From positions 248,001 through 312,000 of the forward strand of contig NZ_JARXVF010000003.1 in assembly GCF_029892515.1 (NCBI RefSeq): a DNA stretch of 64,000 nt, given 5' to 3'. Position numbers and translations under genes: made by a program. The notes below the pieces were generated by a model. The model had not been told where the DNA came from and searched no databases. It was given only the letters and a program-made list of their open reading frames with translations. This DNA is from Pseudaminobacter soli (ex Li et al. 2025). Lineage in GTDB: Bacteria; Pseudomonadota; Alphaproteobacteria; Rhizobiales; Rhizobiaceae. Positions 20,049-28,398 of the stretch are shown in pieces (position 1 is the stretch's first letter; each line of letters opens with the position of its first letter).

Positions 20049-21433
20049 CTTGCGCGCCTCAGATGGTTGATCAGGTCGATGCGGGTGATGAGGCCGACGA
20101 ATTCGTCACCGTCGAAGATGATCGCGACCTCGTTGCGGTCGAAGACCGGCAGCAGCGCGTCCAGCGTCTGGTTGGCCTGCAGCGTGTGAAGCTGGGAGGT
20201 CATGGCCGAACTGACCGGTGCGTTGAAGCGGTCCCAGCGGCCCTCATAGGGGCCGTCGACCTTGGCCAAAATGTCGCTTTCGTCGATGATGCCGACCAGC
20301 TTGCCATTATCGATCACCGGCAGCTGCGAAACATCGGCCCGCCGCATGCGGCCATAGGCGGTCAGCAGCGAGTCGTCCGGGCCGGCGAGCACGGTGCCGC
20401 CCTCGCGATGCGAGCGGGCCACGAGGTCGCTGAGGTCGCCATGCTGCTTACGCTCCGACAGCCCCTGTTCGGCCAGCCAGAAATCGTCGAACACCTTGGA
20501 GAGATATTTGTTGCCGCTGTCGCAGACGAAGGTCACCACCCGCTTGGGGCTCTTTTGTTCGCGGCAATAGCGCAGCGCGGCCGAAAGCAGGGTGCCCGAG
20601 GAGGAGCCGGCAAGGATACCCTCACGCGAAAGCAGATCGCGTACCGCAAGCATGCTCGCCTTGTCGGACACCGAATAGGCTTTCGAGACCAGCGAGAGGT
20701 CGGCGTTGGGCGGAACAAAGTCTTCGCCGATGCCTTCCACCGTCCAGCTTCCGGCCTCTTCCATGTGGCCGGTATTGATGAGCGGCGCCAGCACCGAGCC
20801 GATCGGGTCGGCCAGAACCATCTCGGTTTTTGGCGAAACCCGCTTGAAGAAGCGCCCGAGCCCGGTCAGCGTGCCACCCGAGCCGACGCCCACGACCACC
20901 GCGTCGACATCCTCTTGCAGCTGTTTCCAGATTTCCGGCCCGGTCGTGGCCTCATGCGCCAGCGGGTTGGCCGGATTGGCGAACTGGTTGACGTAGAACG
21001 CGCCGGGCGTCTCGGCCGCGATCCTCTCGGCCATGTCCTGATAGTATTCGGGGTGGCCCTTGCCGACATCCGAGCGCGTCAGCCGCACCTCGGCGCCCAG
21101 CGCCCGCAGATGCTGCACCTTTTCGCGCGACATCTTGTCGGGCACGACGAGCACGATGCGGTAGCCCTTGGGAATGCCGACCTGCGCAAGGCCGAGCCCG
21201 GTATTGCCGGCGGTCGCCTCGATGATGGTGCCGCCAGGCGCCAGCCGGCCGTAGCGCTCGGCGTCCGCAATCATCGACAGCGCGATGCGGTCCTTGATCG
21301 AGCCGCCGGGGTTCTGGCTCTCCAGCTTGATGAACAGCCGGCAGTGCCCCGTGTCGAACTTGGTCAGCTCGACCATGGGCGTTTCGCCGATCAGGTCCAG
21401 GACCGAAGGATAGGGCGGGCGCAGGCGTGACAT
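20045..21433 (-). CDS. Cystathionine beta-synthase with C-terminal CBS domain pair
   Basis: This 462-residue PLP enzyme condenses homocysteine with serine. The N-terminal catalytic core has LIGETPMVEL, the PLP-lysine motif SQNPGGSIKDR, the substrate loop EATAGNTGLGLA and the phosphate-binding loop GSGGTLTGLG. Two C-terminal CBS domains follow (about residues 335-460, with VIDNGKLVGIIDESDIL and GDEFVGLITRIDLI). The ATG at 21433 follows GGAGGAAGAG. It forms an operon with the gamma-lyase gene. Confidence 0.9.
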   Translation of the reverse strand: MSRLRPPYPSVLDLIGETPMVELTKFDTGHCRLFIKLESQNPGGSIKDRIALSMIADAERYGRLAPGGTIIEATAGNTGLGLAQVGIPKGYRIVLVVPDKMSREKVQHLRALGAEVRLTRSDVGKGHPEYYQDMAERIAAETPGAFYVNQFANPANPLAHEATTGPEIWKQLQEDVDAVVVGVGSGGTLTGLGRFFKRVSPKTEMVLADPIGSVLAPLINTGHMEEAGSWTVEGIGEDFVPPNADLSLVSKAYSVSDKASMLAVRDLLSREGILAGSSSGTLLSAALRYCREQKSPKRVVTFVCDSGNKYLSKVFDDFWLAEQGLSERKQHGDLSDLVARSHREGGTVLAGPDDSLLTAYGRMRRADVSQLPVIDNGKLVGIIDESDILAKVDGPYEGRWDRFNAPVSSAMTSQLHTLQANQTLDALLPVFDRNEVAIIFDGDEFVGLITRIDLINHLRRAR

Positions 21434-21494
21434 TCTCTTCCTCCGCGTTGCGTTCGCGCAGGGGACGCCCGCGCGGCCGTTCCGCCTCTGACAG

Positions 21495-21573
21495 ATGCGG
21501 ATACGCATACAGATAGAAATCAGACGACAGCGGTGAATGGGTTAGGGCTGTATCTGAAAGCGTATTCTATCTG
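21495..21573 (-). promoter_or_regulatory. Inverted-repeat cluster upstream of the transsulfuration operon
   Basis: CAGATAGAA (21510-21518) and TTCTATCTG (21565-21573) are perfect inverted copies 46 bp apart, with a third TATCTG at 21551-21556 and an ATGCG-GATA-CGCAT hairpin at 21495-21508. They lie 60-140 nt upstream of the cystathionine beta-synthase start. This may be a regulator-binding region; the factor is unknown. Confidence 0.4.
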
Positions 21574-21642
21574 GTGCCGGATCGACCGGAATGAAAGCCA
21601 AGAAGTATCAAGAAATATACGCCATCCGGAATGAGAATCTAC

Positions 21643-21666
21643 AGGCCGGAGGTTCCTCCGGCCTGG
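21643..21666 (-). terminator. Strong hairpin downstream of the EamA gene
   Basis: CAGGCCGGAG and CTCCGGCCTG pair perfectly over 10 bp around a 4-nt loop, 45 nt beyond the stop of the transporter gene on the minus strand. The following sequence is only mildly T-rich. It is a probable terminator separating this gene from the transsulfuration operon. Confidence 0.55.
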
Positions 21667-21710
21667 CGCATTTCAGGCGGACTATTGGGGATGAATAAGC
21701 GGGAGGCGTC

Positions 21711-22586
21711 TCAAGCCGGCGCGGCCGACCGCACGCGGCGGCTGCCGAGGTTGAGGAGATTGCCGCTCAGGATGAGCATGGCGCCCAGCGCTGTGAAGGC
21801 ATCGATGCGCTCGGAATAGGCGAGGTAGCCGAGCAGGGCGGTCAGCGGCACGCGCAGGAAATCCATCGGCATCACCGCCGTCGCGTCCGCATGGGACATC
21901 GCACGCGCGGTACAGTAGTGCGAGAAGGAGCCGGCGAAGGCCAGAGCCACGATCCACGGCCAGGCGTGGGCAGAGGGCCACTGCCAGCTGTGCAGCGCCG
22001 GAATGAGGCCGATGACCGACTGGATGACGAGCATCCAGAAAATGATCTTCACCGCGCTGTCGTCGCGCGTCATGGATTTGACGAGCACGTAGGAGACGGC
22101 AAATGTCATTGCCGCGCCCAGAACCACGAACTGGCCAAGTTCGATCCCGTGACCGCTTGGCCGCACGATGACGGCGACGCCAATCAGCCCGAGCAGGATC
22201 GCGCCCGTCTTCCAGGCGTTCATGCGCTCGCCCAGAAACGCCATGGCCAGAAGTGCCGTCCATATCGGCGCGGTGAATTCGATGGCGATGACCTGGGCCA
22301 GTGGAATGAGGGTAAGCCCATAGAGCCATGCAAACTGCCCGGCATAGTGGGCGATGTTGCGCGTCAGGTGCTGGACCGGGTGCGCCGTCTTCATCGCCCG
22401 CAGCCCGCCCGCGCGCCACACGAGCGGCGAGAGCATCAATAGCCCGATGACCGAGCGCATCTCCATGATCTGGAAAAGGCCGAGTTCACGCGTCGTCTCG
22501 CGCCCGGCAGCCGTCATCATCAGCGTGCAGGCGAGCGAGCAGCCCATCCAGAAGGCGGCCTTGGGAAGAGATTGGCTGGCGGTCAT
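21711..22586 (-). CDS. DMT-superfamily (EamA) transporter
   Basis: This 291-residue protein has about ten hydrophobic segments in two EamA repeats. The second repeat has the GQFVVLGAAMTFAVSYVLVK and PLTALLGYLAYSE features common in RhaT/EamA proteins. It probably exports a metabolite across the inner membrane; the substrate is unknown. It is divergent from the BaiN-like gene across a gap containing repeat copy B. Confidence 0.85.
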   Translation of the reverse strand: MTASQSLPKAAFWMGCSLACTLMMTAAGRETTRELGLFQIMEMRSVIGLLMLSPLVWRAGGLRAMKTAHPVQHLTRNIAHYAGQFAWLYGLTLIPLAQVIAIEFTAPIWTALLAMAFLGERMNAWKTGAILLGLIGVAVIVRPSGHGIELGQFVVLGAAMTFAVSYVLVKSMTRDDSAVKIIFWMLVIQSVIGLIPALHSWQWPSAHAWPWIVALAFAGSFSHYCTARAMSHADATAVMPMDFLRVPLTALLGYLAYSERIDAFTALGAMLILSGNLLNLGSRRVRSAAPA

Positions 22587-22712
22587 GGCGCTGATATGCG
22601 GCCAGCGCCGGCCGGGGGCAATCGCTCTCCTGGATCATTCGCATGGGCCAGTTCGCGTCAACGCGTCACTCCACTTTGACGCTCATCTCGTATAGGAGGG
22701 CTGCTTCGACCA

Positions 22713-22806
22713 CGCATAACCCCAAGGACCGGAATCGATCTTTGGAAAGGATTATGCGTAGATTCAAAGTGTTACAGCGTCCTTTGCTCGCCCGAGCGAG
22801 CGGCGC
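22713..22806 (-). repeat. Palindromic dispersed intergenic repeat, copy B
   Basis: This is an inverted copy of the element at 4781-4878, sharing the GCGAGCAAAGGACGC, CTGTAACACTTTGAA and CGCATAATCCTTTCC blocks with a few substitutions. The inner palindrome is shortened by 4 nt relative to copy A. Its edge lies 4 nt before the Shine-Dalgarno of the following gene. Confidence 0.85.
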
Positions 22807-22824
22807 TGTAAGGAGCGAGCGGTT

Positions 22825-24006
22825 TTGGAAACAGTCGACGTCGTGGTGATCGGGGCAGGTGCTGCCGGCATGATGTGCGCCATCGAGGCGGGCAAGCGCG
22901 GCCGCTCGGTGCTGGTCGTCGACCATGCCGCAGCACCCGGCGAGAAGATCCGCATTTCCGGCGGCGGGCGCTGCAACTTCACCAACATCAAAGCCAGCCC
23001 CAAGAATTTCCTCTCGCAGAACCCGCATTTCTGCATTTCAGCACTGAGCCGCTACACGCAGCGCGACTTCATCGCGATGGTCGACCGCCATGGCATCGCC
23101 TATCACGAAAAGACGCTCGGTCAGCTTTTCTGCGACGGCTCGTCCACGCAGATCATCGCCATGCTCGTGGCCGAGTTGAAGCGCCGTGGCGGCGAGCTTC
23201 AGCTTGCCACGTGCTCAGAGCATATCGAGCGGACGGATGACGGCTTTTCGATCAAGCTGAGCACTGGCAGGGTGCGCTGCAAATCCCTGGTAGTGGCCTG
23301 CGGCGGCAAGTCGATCCCCAAGATGGGCGCGACGGGCCTCGGCTACGACATTGCGGCCCAATACGGCCTGCGCATCGTCGAGACGCGGCCGGCGCTGGTG
23401 CCGCTGACCTTCGACCAGAACACGCTGGCGCGGCTAAAACCGCTGGCGGGCGTGGCGGTGGATGCGGCGGTGGTTTCCTGCGGCAAGACCCGCTTCGAGG
23501 AAGCCATGCTGTTCACCCATCGCGGCATCAGCGGCCCGTCGATCCTGCAAATCTCGTCCTATTGGCGCGAAGGCGACGAGATCGGCATTTCCATGCTGCC
23601 GCAGGTCGATCTGTTCGAGGCGCTGCGGCAGGCGCGGACGGCCAATGGCCGGCAGGCATTGCAGACGGCGCTTGGCGCGCATCTGCCCAAGGCGCTGGCG
23701 CAGTCCATCGCCGAAGAGGCGGGCATGCCCGGCAACATTGCCGACCTTTCCGACAAGCAGTTGCGCCGCGTCGAGGCACTGGTCAATGACTGGCGAATCA
23801 AGCCGGCCGGTTCGGAAGGCTATCGCACGGCCGAGGTCACGCTCGGCGGGGTCGACACGCGCGATCTCGATTCCAAGACCATGGCGGCGCGGGGCGTGCC
23901 GGGGCTCTATTTCATTGGCGAGGTGGTGGACGTGACGGGTTGGCTCGGCGGCTACAATTTCCAGTGGGCCTGGTCATCAGGCTGGTGCGCGGGGCAGGCG
24001 GTTTGA
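22825..24006 (+). CDS. NAD(P)/FAD-dependent oxidoreductase, HI0933/BaiN-like family
   Basis: This 393-residue flavoprotein starts with TTG at 22825, with AAGGAG 8-9 nt upstream. The next in-frame ATG codons (residues 15-16) would cut through the FAD-binding motif GAGAAG (residues 10-15), so TTG is well supported. Other family marks are RISGGGRCNFTN near residue 50, FTHRGISGPSIL near 230, TLGGVDTRDLDSKTM near 340 and the final GEVVDVTGWLGGYNFQWAWSS (given here only in part as the family ending). Members are flavoproteins of largely unknown substrate. Confidence 0.88.
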   Translation: METVDVVVIGAGAAGMMCAIEAGKRGRSVLVVDHAAAPGEKIRISGGGRCNFTNIKASPKNFLSQNPHFCISALSRYTQRDFIAMVDRHGIAYHEKTLGQLFCDGSSTQIIAMLVAELKRRGGELQLATCSEHIERTDDGFSIKLSTGRVRCKSLVVACGGKSIPKMGATGLGYDIAAQYGLRIVETRPALVPLTFDQNTLARLKPLAGVAVDAAVVSCGKTRFEEAMLFTHRGISGPSILQISSYWREGDEIGISMLPQVDLFEALRQARTANGRQALQTALGAHLPKALAQSIAEEAGMPGNIADLSDKQLRRVEALVNDWRIKPAGSEGYRTAEVTLGGVDTRDLDSKTMAARGVPGLYFIGEVVDVTGWLGGYNFQWAWSSGWCAGQAV

Positions 24007-24074
24007 GCCCCCGCGCAGCCCCAAAGAAACGTCGCGTCAACCGCGTCTTAAAACCTTCGCGCCATGGTGGGGCC

Positions 24075-24878
24075 ATGGCTGGATTCGCGCTTCCCAAACT
24101 GAGATGGCTGGTCGTGGGCGCCGTTGGCGCCGGCATCTGGGCGATGACCCAGGAGCCGCCTTCGCCGCGCAAGACGCAGGCGCCGTCGCGCCCGGCCGTA
24201 ACCGCGCAGCACAAGGTCGAACCGCCGGCAACCCCGAAGCCGCAGGCCGCCGTCGCGCCGAGCGCACCCAAGCAAGTTGCCGCCACCCCGCCGAGCGCCC
24301 CTGCTGCACCGAAAGAGGTCGTGACGCCCGCCGCGCGTCCCTCGCAGATCATCACCAGTTCCGTGGCAAAGCCCGACCAGCCGCGGCCGGAGGCGGCACC
24401 CAGCAACGCGCTCTACACCACCACACGAGTGAACCTGCGCGGCACCGCCAATGCGAGCGCGCCCGTCGTCGCCACGCTGAACATGGGGGAGGCCGTCAAG
24501 CCGATCCTCCTTGACGGCAAGTGGCAGCTGGTGTCGGTGCGCGGCCGCAAGGGCTGGGTCCTTGCCAGCTACCTGCATCCGGCAAATCCGAACGCGCCGC
24601 GCCCGGCAGGCCTGGTGCAAGGAAGTGCTGGAGCGATCGCTGCGCAAAGGCCGGAACCACAGGCGTCAATCAAGCCGCAGGCCTACACGCCGCAGAAATC
24701 CGGATCGAACGGGCTGTTCTCTGCAGCGAGGGCACTCTTCGGTGACAGGAAACCGCTGCGGGCGCCGCAGGCCGGCGACTGCCAGTGCCCCTACGATCTA
24801 ATGATCAACGGTTCGCAGTGCGGCGAGCGCAGCGCCTATAGCCGCCGCAGCCGCCGGGCCGTGCAGTGCTATCTTTGA
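24075..24878 (+). CDS. Membrane-anchored SH3-domain protein with C-terminal cysteine motif
   Basis: This is a 267-residue protein from the ATG at 24075; an alternative TTG at 24003 would overlap the previous stop and add 24 basic residues. An N-terminal anchor (LRWLVVGAVGAGIWAM) is followed by a Pro/Ala-rich linker (about 28-110), a bacterial SH3 domain (about 113-165, VNLRGTANASAPVVATL and GWVLASYLHP), a second linker and a cysteine tail (CQCPYDLMINGSQCG then AYSRRSRRAVQCY). This tail is common in alphaproteobacterial secreted proteins. The SH3 domain suggests binding to the cell wall in the periplasm. Confidence 0.75.
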   Translation: MAGFALPKLRWLVVGAVGAGIWAMTQEPPSPRKTQAPSRPAVTAQHKVEPPATPKPQAAVAPSAPKQVAATPPSAPAAPKEVVTPAARPSQIITSSVAKPDQPRPEAAPSNALYTTTRVNLRGTANASAPVVATLNMGEAVKPILLDGKWQLVSVRGRKGWVLASYLHPANPNAPRPAGLVQGSAGAIAAQRPEPQASIKPQAYTPQKSGSNGLFSAARALFGDRKPLRAPQAGDCQCPYDLMINGSQCGERSAYSRRSRRAVQCYL

Positions 24879-24893
24879 TCGGGAAGCGGTGCC

Positions 24894-25205
24894 CTAGCGG
24901 CGCATGACGAGACCGAGCAGCAGCCCAACCACCGCCAGGCCAACCATCGCCGTCAGGACCGGGTTGTCTTGTGCGACCTTGCGTGCGTCGCGCGAGCGAC
25001 TGGCGATCCGCGGCATGGCATCCTGCAAGCGCGAGACCACCTCGCCATAGATATCGGAGGCGTGGCCGCGCGCGTCATCCAAGGCAGCAGCCCTGCGCTT
25101 CGACATGGTTTGCTTCAAGGACGAGACTTCACTGCGAAGCGCTGCAATCTGGCCTTCGAGGTCGTCGGCCAGATCGTCGCGAAGCCTGGAAAATTGAGAA
25201 GCCAT
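24894..25205 (-). CDS. DUF883/ElaB-like membrane-anchored protein
   Basis: This 103-residue protein is a long amphipathic helix (about 1-75, Arg/Asp/Ala-rich, with SSLKQTMSKRRAAALDDA). It ends in a C-terminal membrane anchor (VLTAMVGLAVVGLLLGLVMRR, the final 21 residues, described rather than relied on exactly). This matches the DUF883 (YqjD/ElaB) layout, whose members tether ribosomes in E. coli. It lies 81 nt after cobT on the same strand, but I see no functional link. Confidence 0.65.
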   Translation of the reverse strand: MASQFSRLRDDLADDLEGQIAALRSEVSSLKQTMSKRRAAALDDARGHASDIYGEVVSRLQDAMPRIASRSRDARKVAQDNPVLTAMVGLAVVGLLLGLVMRR

Positions 25206-25286
25206 CCGGGAAATCCTCGTTTCTGTGTTGGGAGCAAAACGGCAGCTTTGCCCTTTGGTTCCACCTGAAACGGGAGCCCCGAAAAC

Positions 25287-26297
25287 CTATTTTTCCGAGA
25301 CGCCGGCCTCGGCGAAGCTTGCCATGCCGGTGTGGCATTCGAGCGCCGAGCGCACGATGTTGACAGCCAGGCAGGCGCCCGATCCTTCGCCAAGCCGCAT
25401 GCCGAGATCGAACAGCGGCTTGAGTTCCAGCGCATCCAGCAGCGCACGATGTCCGGATTCGGCCGAAACATGGGCGGCAAGCACATGGGCAAGGCCGGTC
25501 CCATGCAGCCTGGCCAGCGGGGCCACGGCGGCGGTGCAGACGAAACCGTCGAGCAGCACCGGCACGCCGTGCCGGCGCGCGGCGACCGTGGCGCCGAAGA
25601 TGGCAGCGAGTTCGCGCCCCCCGAGGGCGGCGGCGACCTTCAGCGGGTCGGAGAGGGCACCGGCGTGGAGCGCGAGGCCCTTGTCGATGGCCACCACCTT
25701 GCGCTTGAGGCCCGCGTCGTCCACGCCGGTGCCGCGACCGGTCCATTTTTCCGCGCCGCCACCGAACAGCGCGGCTGCGATGGCTGCCGCCGGGGTGGTG
25801 TTGCCGATGCCCATTTCGCCGAAGCAGATCAGGTCGGTGTCCTTGCCGACTGCCTCATAGCCGGCCGAGACGGCGGCGAGGAATTCCTGCTCGTCCATAG
25901 CCGGCTCTTGGGTGAAGTCGCCGGTCTGGCGCTCGATCTCGAGCGGAATCACCGCAAGCTCGGCTCCGGCGATCCGGGCCAGCTGGTTGATGGCAGCACC
26001 GCCGCCGGCGAAATTCGCCACCATCTGCACGGTCACTTCCGAAGGGAAGGCCGAAACGCCCTGCGCGGTGACGCCATGCGAGCCTGCAAAGACGATCACT
26101 TTCACCTTGTCCAGCTTCGGCATGTCGCGGCCCTGCCAGCGCGCCAGCCATGCGGCAATCGTTTCGAGCCGGCCGAGGCTGCCCTGCGGCTTGGTCAGCG
26201 TGTCCTGCCGGCGAGCAACCGCTGCGGCAGCCGCGTCGCTGCCCATGGGCAGGCTTTCGCAGGCGGCGCGCAGGTCTTCGAAAGAGGTGAAGGTCAT
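25287..26297 (-). CDS. cobT: Nicotinate-nucleotide--dimethylbenzimidazole phosphoribosyltransferase
   Basis: This 336-residue enzyme makes alpha-ribazole phosphate from dimethylbenzimidazole and nicotinate mononucleotide, the lower-ligand branch of cobalamin. Motifs are TKPQGSLGRLE near residue 35, VFAGSHGVTAQGVSAFP near 70, EMGIGNTTPAAA near 165, and a C-terminal LGEGSGACLA that holds the catalytic Glu. The ATG at 26297 precedes MTFTSFEDL. It follows cobS by 19 nt at the end of the cobA-cobB-cobS-cobT run. Confidence 0.95.
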   Translation of the reverse strand: MTFTSFEDLRAACESLPMGSDAAAAAVARRQDTLTKPQGSLGRLETIAAWLARWQGRDMPKLDKVKVIVFAGSHGVTAQGVSAFPSEVTVQMVANFAGGGAAINQLARIAGAELAVIPLEIERQTGDFTQEPAMDEQEFLAAVSAGYEAVGKDTDLICFGEMGIGNTTPAAAIAAALFGGGAEKWTGRGTGVDDAGLKRKVVAIDKGLALHAGALSDPLKVAAALGGRELAAIFGATVAARRHGVPVLLDGFVCTAAVAPLARLHGTGLAHVLAAHVSAESGHRALLDALELKPLFDLGMRLGEGSGACLAVNIVRSALECHTGMASFAEAGVSEK

Positions 26298-26316
26298 CGT
26301 GGGGGCTCCGATAAGG

Positions 26317-27081
26317 TCAAACGAGGATCGCGCTTGCGGCAAGCAGGACGAGGATTTCCGCGCCCTGCTGCAGCGCGCCGATGGTGTCGCCGGTATGGCC
26401 GCCGATCTGATTGAGGCAGAGCCAGCGCAACAAGAGGAACCAGAGCGCAAGCAGCGCGGCGACGGCAATCGCGCCCAGCAAGCCGAGCAGCAGCAGGGCG
26501 ATTGCGCCCAGCATCGCACCGATCACGGCCACTTCGGCGGAAGGCGCGCCCGCATCGGCGGCAAGACCTTGGGCGCGGGCGGAAGGCAAGAGGTGCATGA
26601 AGCCGGGGATCAGCCCGCGAGAGGCGGCATGGGCGGCGATGAGCGCGCTTAAGACGTGCGGGACGCTGGCAAGCTCGGAAAGCGCGGTCCAGCGCATCAG
26701 GATCGAAAGCGCCAATGCCGCCACGCCATAGGTGCCGACGCGGCTGTCGCGCATGATTTCCAGCTTGCGCTCGCGCGTGCGGCCGCCACCGAAACCGTCG
26801 GCAGTGTCGCCAAGGCCGTCCTCGTGCAGGCAAAATGTGACGAGCATGGTGGCCGTTAGCGCCAGTGCTGCAGCCGGGCCGGCAGCGAGGCCAAGCCATT
26901 TTGCGATGGCAAAGACGATACCGCCGATCAGCGCCACCATCACGCCGACGAGCGGTGCCGCCCAGAGTGCCGACGACAGGTTGCGGCCGTTGAAATCGAG
27001 ATGCGGCAGCGGCAGGCGGGTCAGGAAGACGAGCGCAAGGGCAAAGTCCTTGGCCGCCTTGTCGAAAAGCCCGCCGCCCAT
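26317..27081 (-). CDS. cobS: Adenosylcobinamide-GDP ribazoletransferase (cobalamin synthase)
   Basis: This 254-residue polytopic inner-membrane protein joins alpha-ribazole to adenosylcobinamide-GDP. The diagnostic HEDGLGDTADGFGGG motif is at residues 86-100, preceded by LTRLPLP near the N terminus. Several alanine/leucine-rich membrane segments follow. It starts 3 nt after the cobB stop and precedes cobT, so the nucleotide-loop steps are co-transcribed. Confidence 0.95.
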   Translation of the reverse strand: MGGGLFDKAAKDFALALVFLTRLPLPHLDFNGRNLSSALWAAPLVGVMVALIGGIVFAIAKWLGLAAGPAAALALTATMLVTFCLHEDGLGDTADGFGGGRTRERKLEIMRDSRVGTYGVAALALSILMRWTALSELASVPHVLSALIAAHAASRGLIPGFMHLLPSARAQGLAADAGAPSAEVAVIGAMLGAIALLLLGLLGAIAVAALLALWFLLLRWLCLNQIGGHTGDTIGALQQGAEILVLLAASAILV

Positions 27082-27084
27082 CGC

Positions 27085-28398
27085 TCAGCCCCTCGCGATC
27101 GCGTGGAAGAAGGTGCCGCTGACATGGCCGCGCCGGCCACCGGCGGCACCCAGCGGGTTGCCCTGGCCGTCGGCCAGTTCGGCGAGCTTGTCGTCAGTGC
27201 CGGGCGAGACCACCTGCGCGTAGTGGAACTCATGCCCGCGCACGAGCGTGCCTTTTTGTCCAAGCGGACAGTCGGCCAGCAGCGTCGCCTGCCGGTAGCC
27301 GAGGTTCATCTTGCGTTTGGCGAAACTGGTGGAATGGCCGAGCAGGCCGAGCATTTCGTGCGTCACGCCCTCGGCATCCTCCAGCGTCTCGCCCAGCGTC
27401 ATGAAGCCGCCGCACTCGCCATGGACCGGCCGCGTCGCCGCGAAGGCACGCATCCCGTCGCGAAAACTCTTCGCGGCGGCCAGTTTGCCGGCATGCAGTT
27501 CCGGATAGCCGCCGGGCAGCCAGCAGACGTCGCAGTCCTCGCGCGGCGCTTCGTCGGCCAGCGGCGAAAACGGCACGATCTCCGCGCCGGCCCCGCGCCA
27601 ATGCGCGGCAACATGCGGATAGACGAAGGTGAATGCGGCGTCCTGCGCCAGCGCGACGCGCTGGCCGGGCGGCGGCAGCGCATCGGAAAAATCCGCGCCC
27701 TGAGGCTCGAGCGGCGTCATCAGCGCCATGATGGCCTCGAGGTCGAGCGAGCGTTCGGCCATGTCGGCGAGGCGGTCGAGATGCGCCATCAGGTCGGCAT
27801 GTTCGCCGGCCTGCACGAGGCCCAGATGCCGCTCCGGCAGGGCCAGCGCGGTGTCGCGCATGACCGCGCCGACGACCGGCAGGCCGAGCGCTTCAATGGC
27901 GTCAGCCGCAAGTCGTCTGTGGCGCTCGCTGCCCAGCCGGTTCAGCACCACGCCGGCAATGCGCACTTGCGGATCGTAGGTGGCAAAGCCCTTGGCAATG
28001 GCCGCGGCCGTCTGCGACTGGCCCGAGACGTCGAGCACCAGAAGCACCGGCAGGCCGTAGAGCCGCGCAAGGTCGGCGGCCGAACCGGAACGGCCGGGCG
28101 CGCTCGGAATGCCGTCGAACAGGCCCATCGCGCTTTCAAGCACGATCATGTCGGCCTGGGAGGCTGCTTGCGTCGCCAGCGCATTGAGCAGCGCCGGCGA
28201 CATTGCCCAGCTGTCGAGATTGACGCCCGGCCGGCCGGTGGCCGCATGGTGGAAGCCAGGGTCGATATAGTCCGGGCCGGATTTTGCGCCGCCGACGCTC
28301 AGGCCCCGCCGCGCCAGCGCGCGCAGGATGCCGATGGTGACGCTGGTCTTTCCCGAGCCCGAGCGGGGCGCGCCGACGATCAGCCCGCGTGCGCTCAT
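27085..28398 (-). CDS. cobB: Hydrogenobyrinic acid a,c-diamide synthase (CobB/CbiA family)
   Basis: This 437-residue enzyme amidates the a and c side chains of the corrin ring using ATP and glutamine. The N-terminal P-loop domain has VGAPRSGSGKTS (8-19) and SGPDYIDPGFH. The C-terminal class I glutaminase domain has WLPGGYPELHAGKLA and HGECGGFM with the catalytic Cys near residue 327. The product feeds the CobN chelatase encoded in the same cluster. The ATG at 28398 overlaps the cobA stop (ATGA). Confidence 0.94.
   Translation of the reverse strand: MSARGLIVGAPRSGSGKTSVTIGILRALARRGLSVGGAKSGPDYIDPGFHHAATGRPGVNLDSWAMSPALLNALATQAASQADMIVLESAMGLFDGIPSAPGRSGSAADLARLYGLPVLLVLDVSGQSQTAAAIAKGFATYDPQVRIAGVVLNRLGSERHRRLAADAIEALGLPVVGAVMRDTALALPERHLGLVQAGEHADLMAHLDRLADMAERSLDLEAIMALMTPLEPQGADFSDALPPPGQRVALAQDAAFTFVYPHVAAHWRGAGAEIVPFSPLADEAPREDCDVCWLPGGYPELHAGKLAAAKSFRDGMRAFAATRPVHGECGGFMTLGETLEDAEGVTHEMLGLLGHSTSFAKRKMNLGYRQATLLADCPLGQKGTLVRGHEFHYAQVVSPGTDDKLAELADGQGNPLGAAGGRRGHVSGTFFHAIARG

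Noticed and set aside
25287-26297. cobT and cobS as chelatase subunits CobS/CobT partnering CobN
   Set aside because: The names clash, but these proteins carry the phosphoribosyltransferase and ribazoletransferase motifs, not AAA+ or VWA chelatase domains. The chelatase partners are not in the window.
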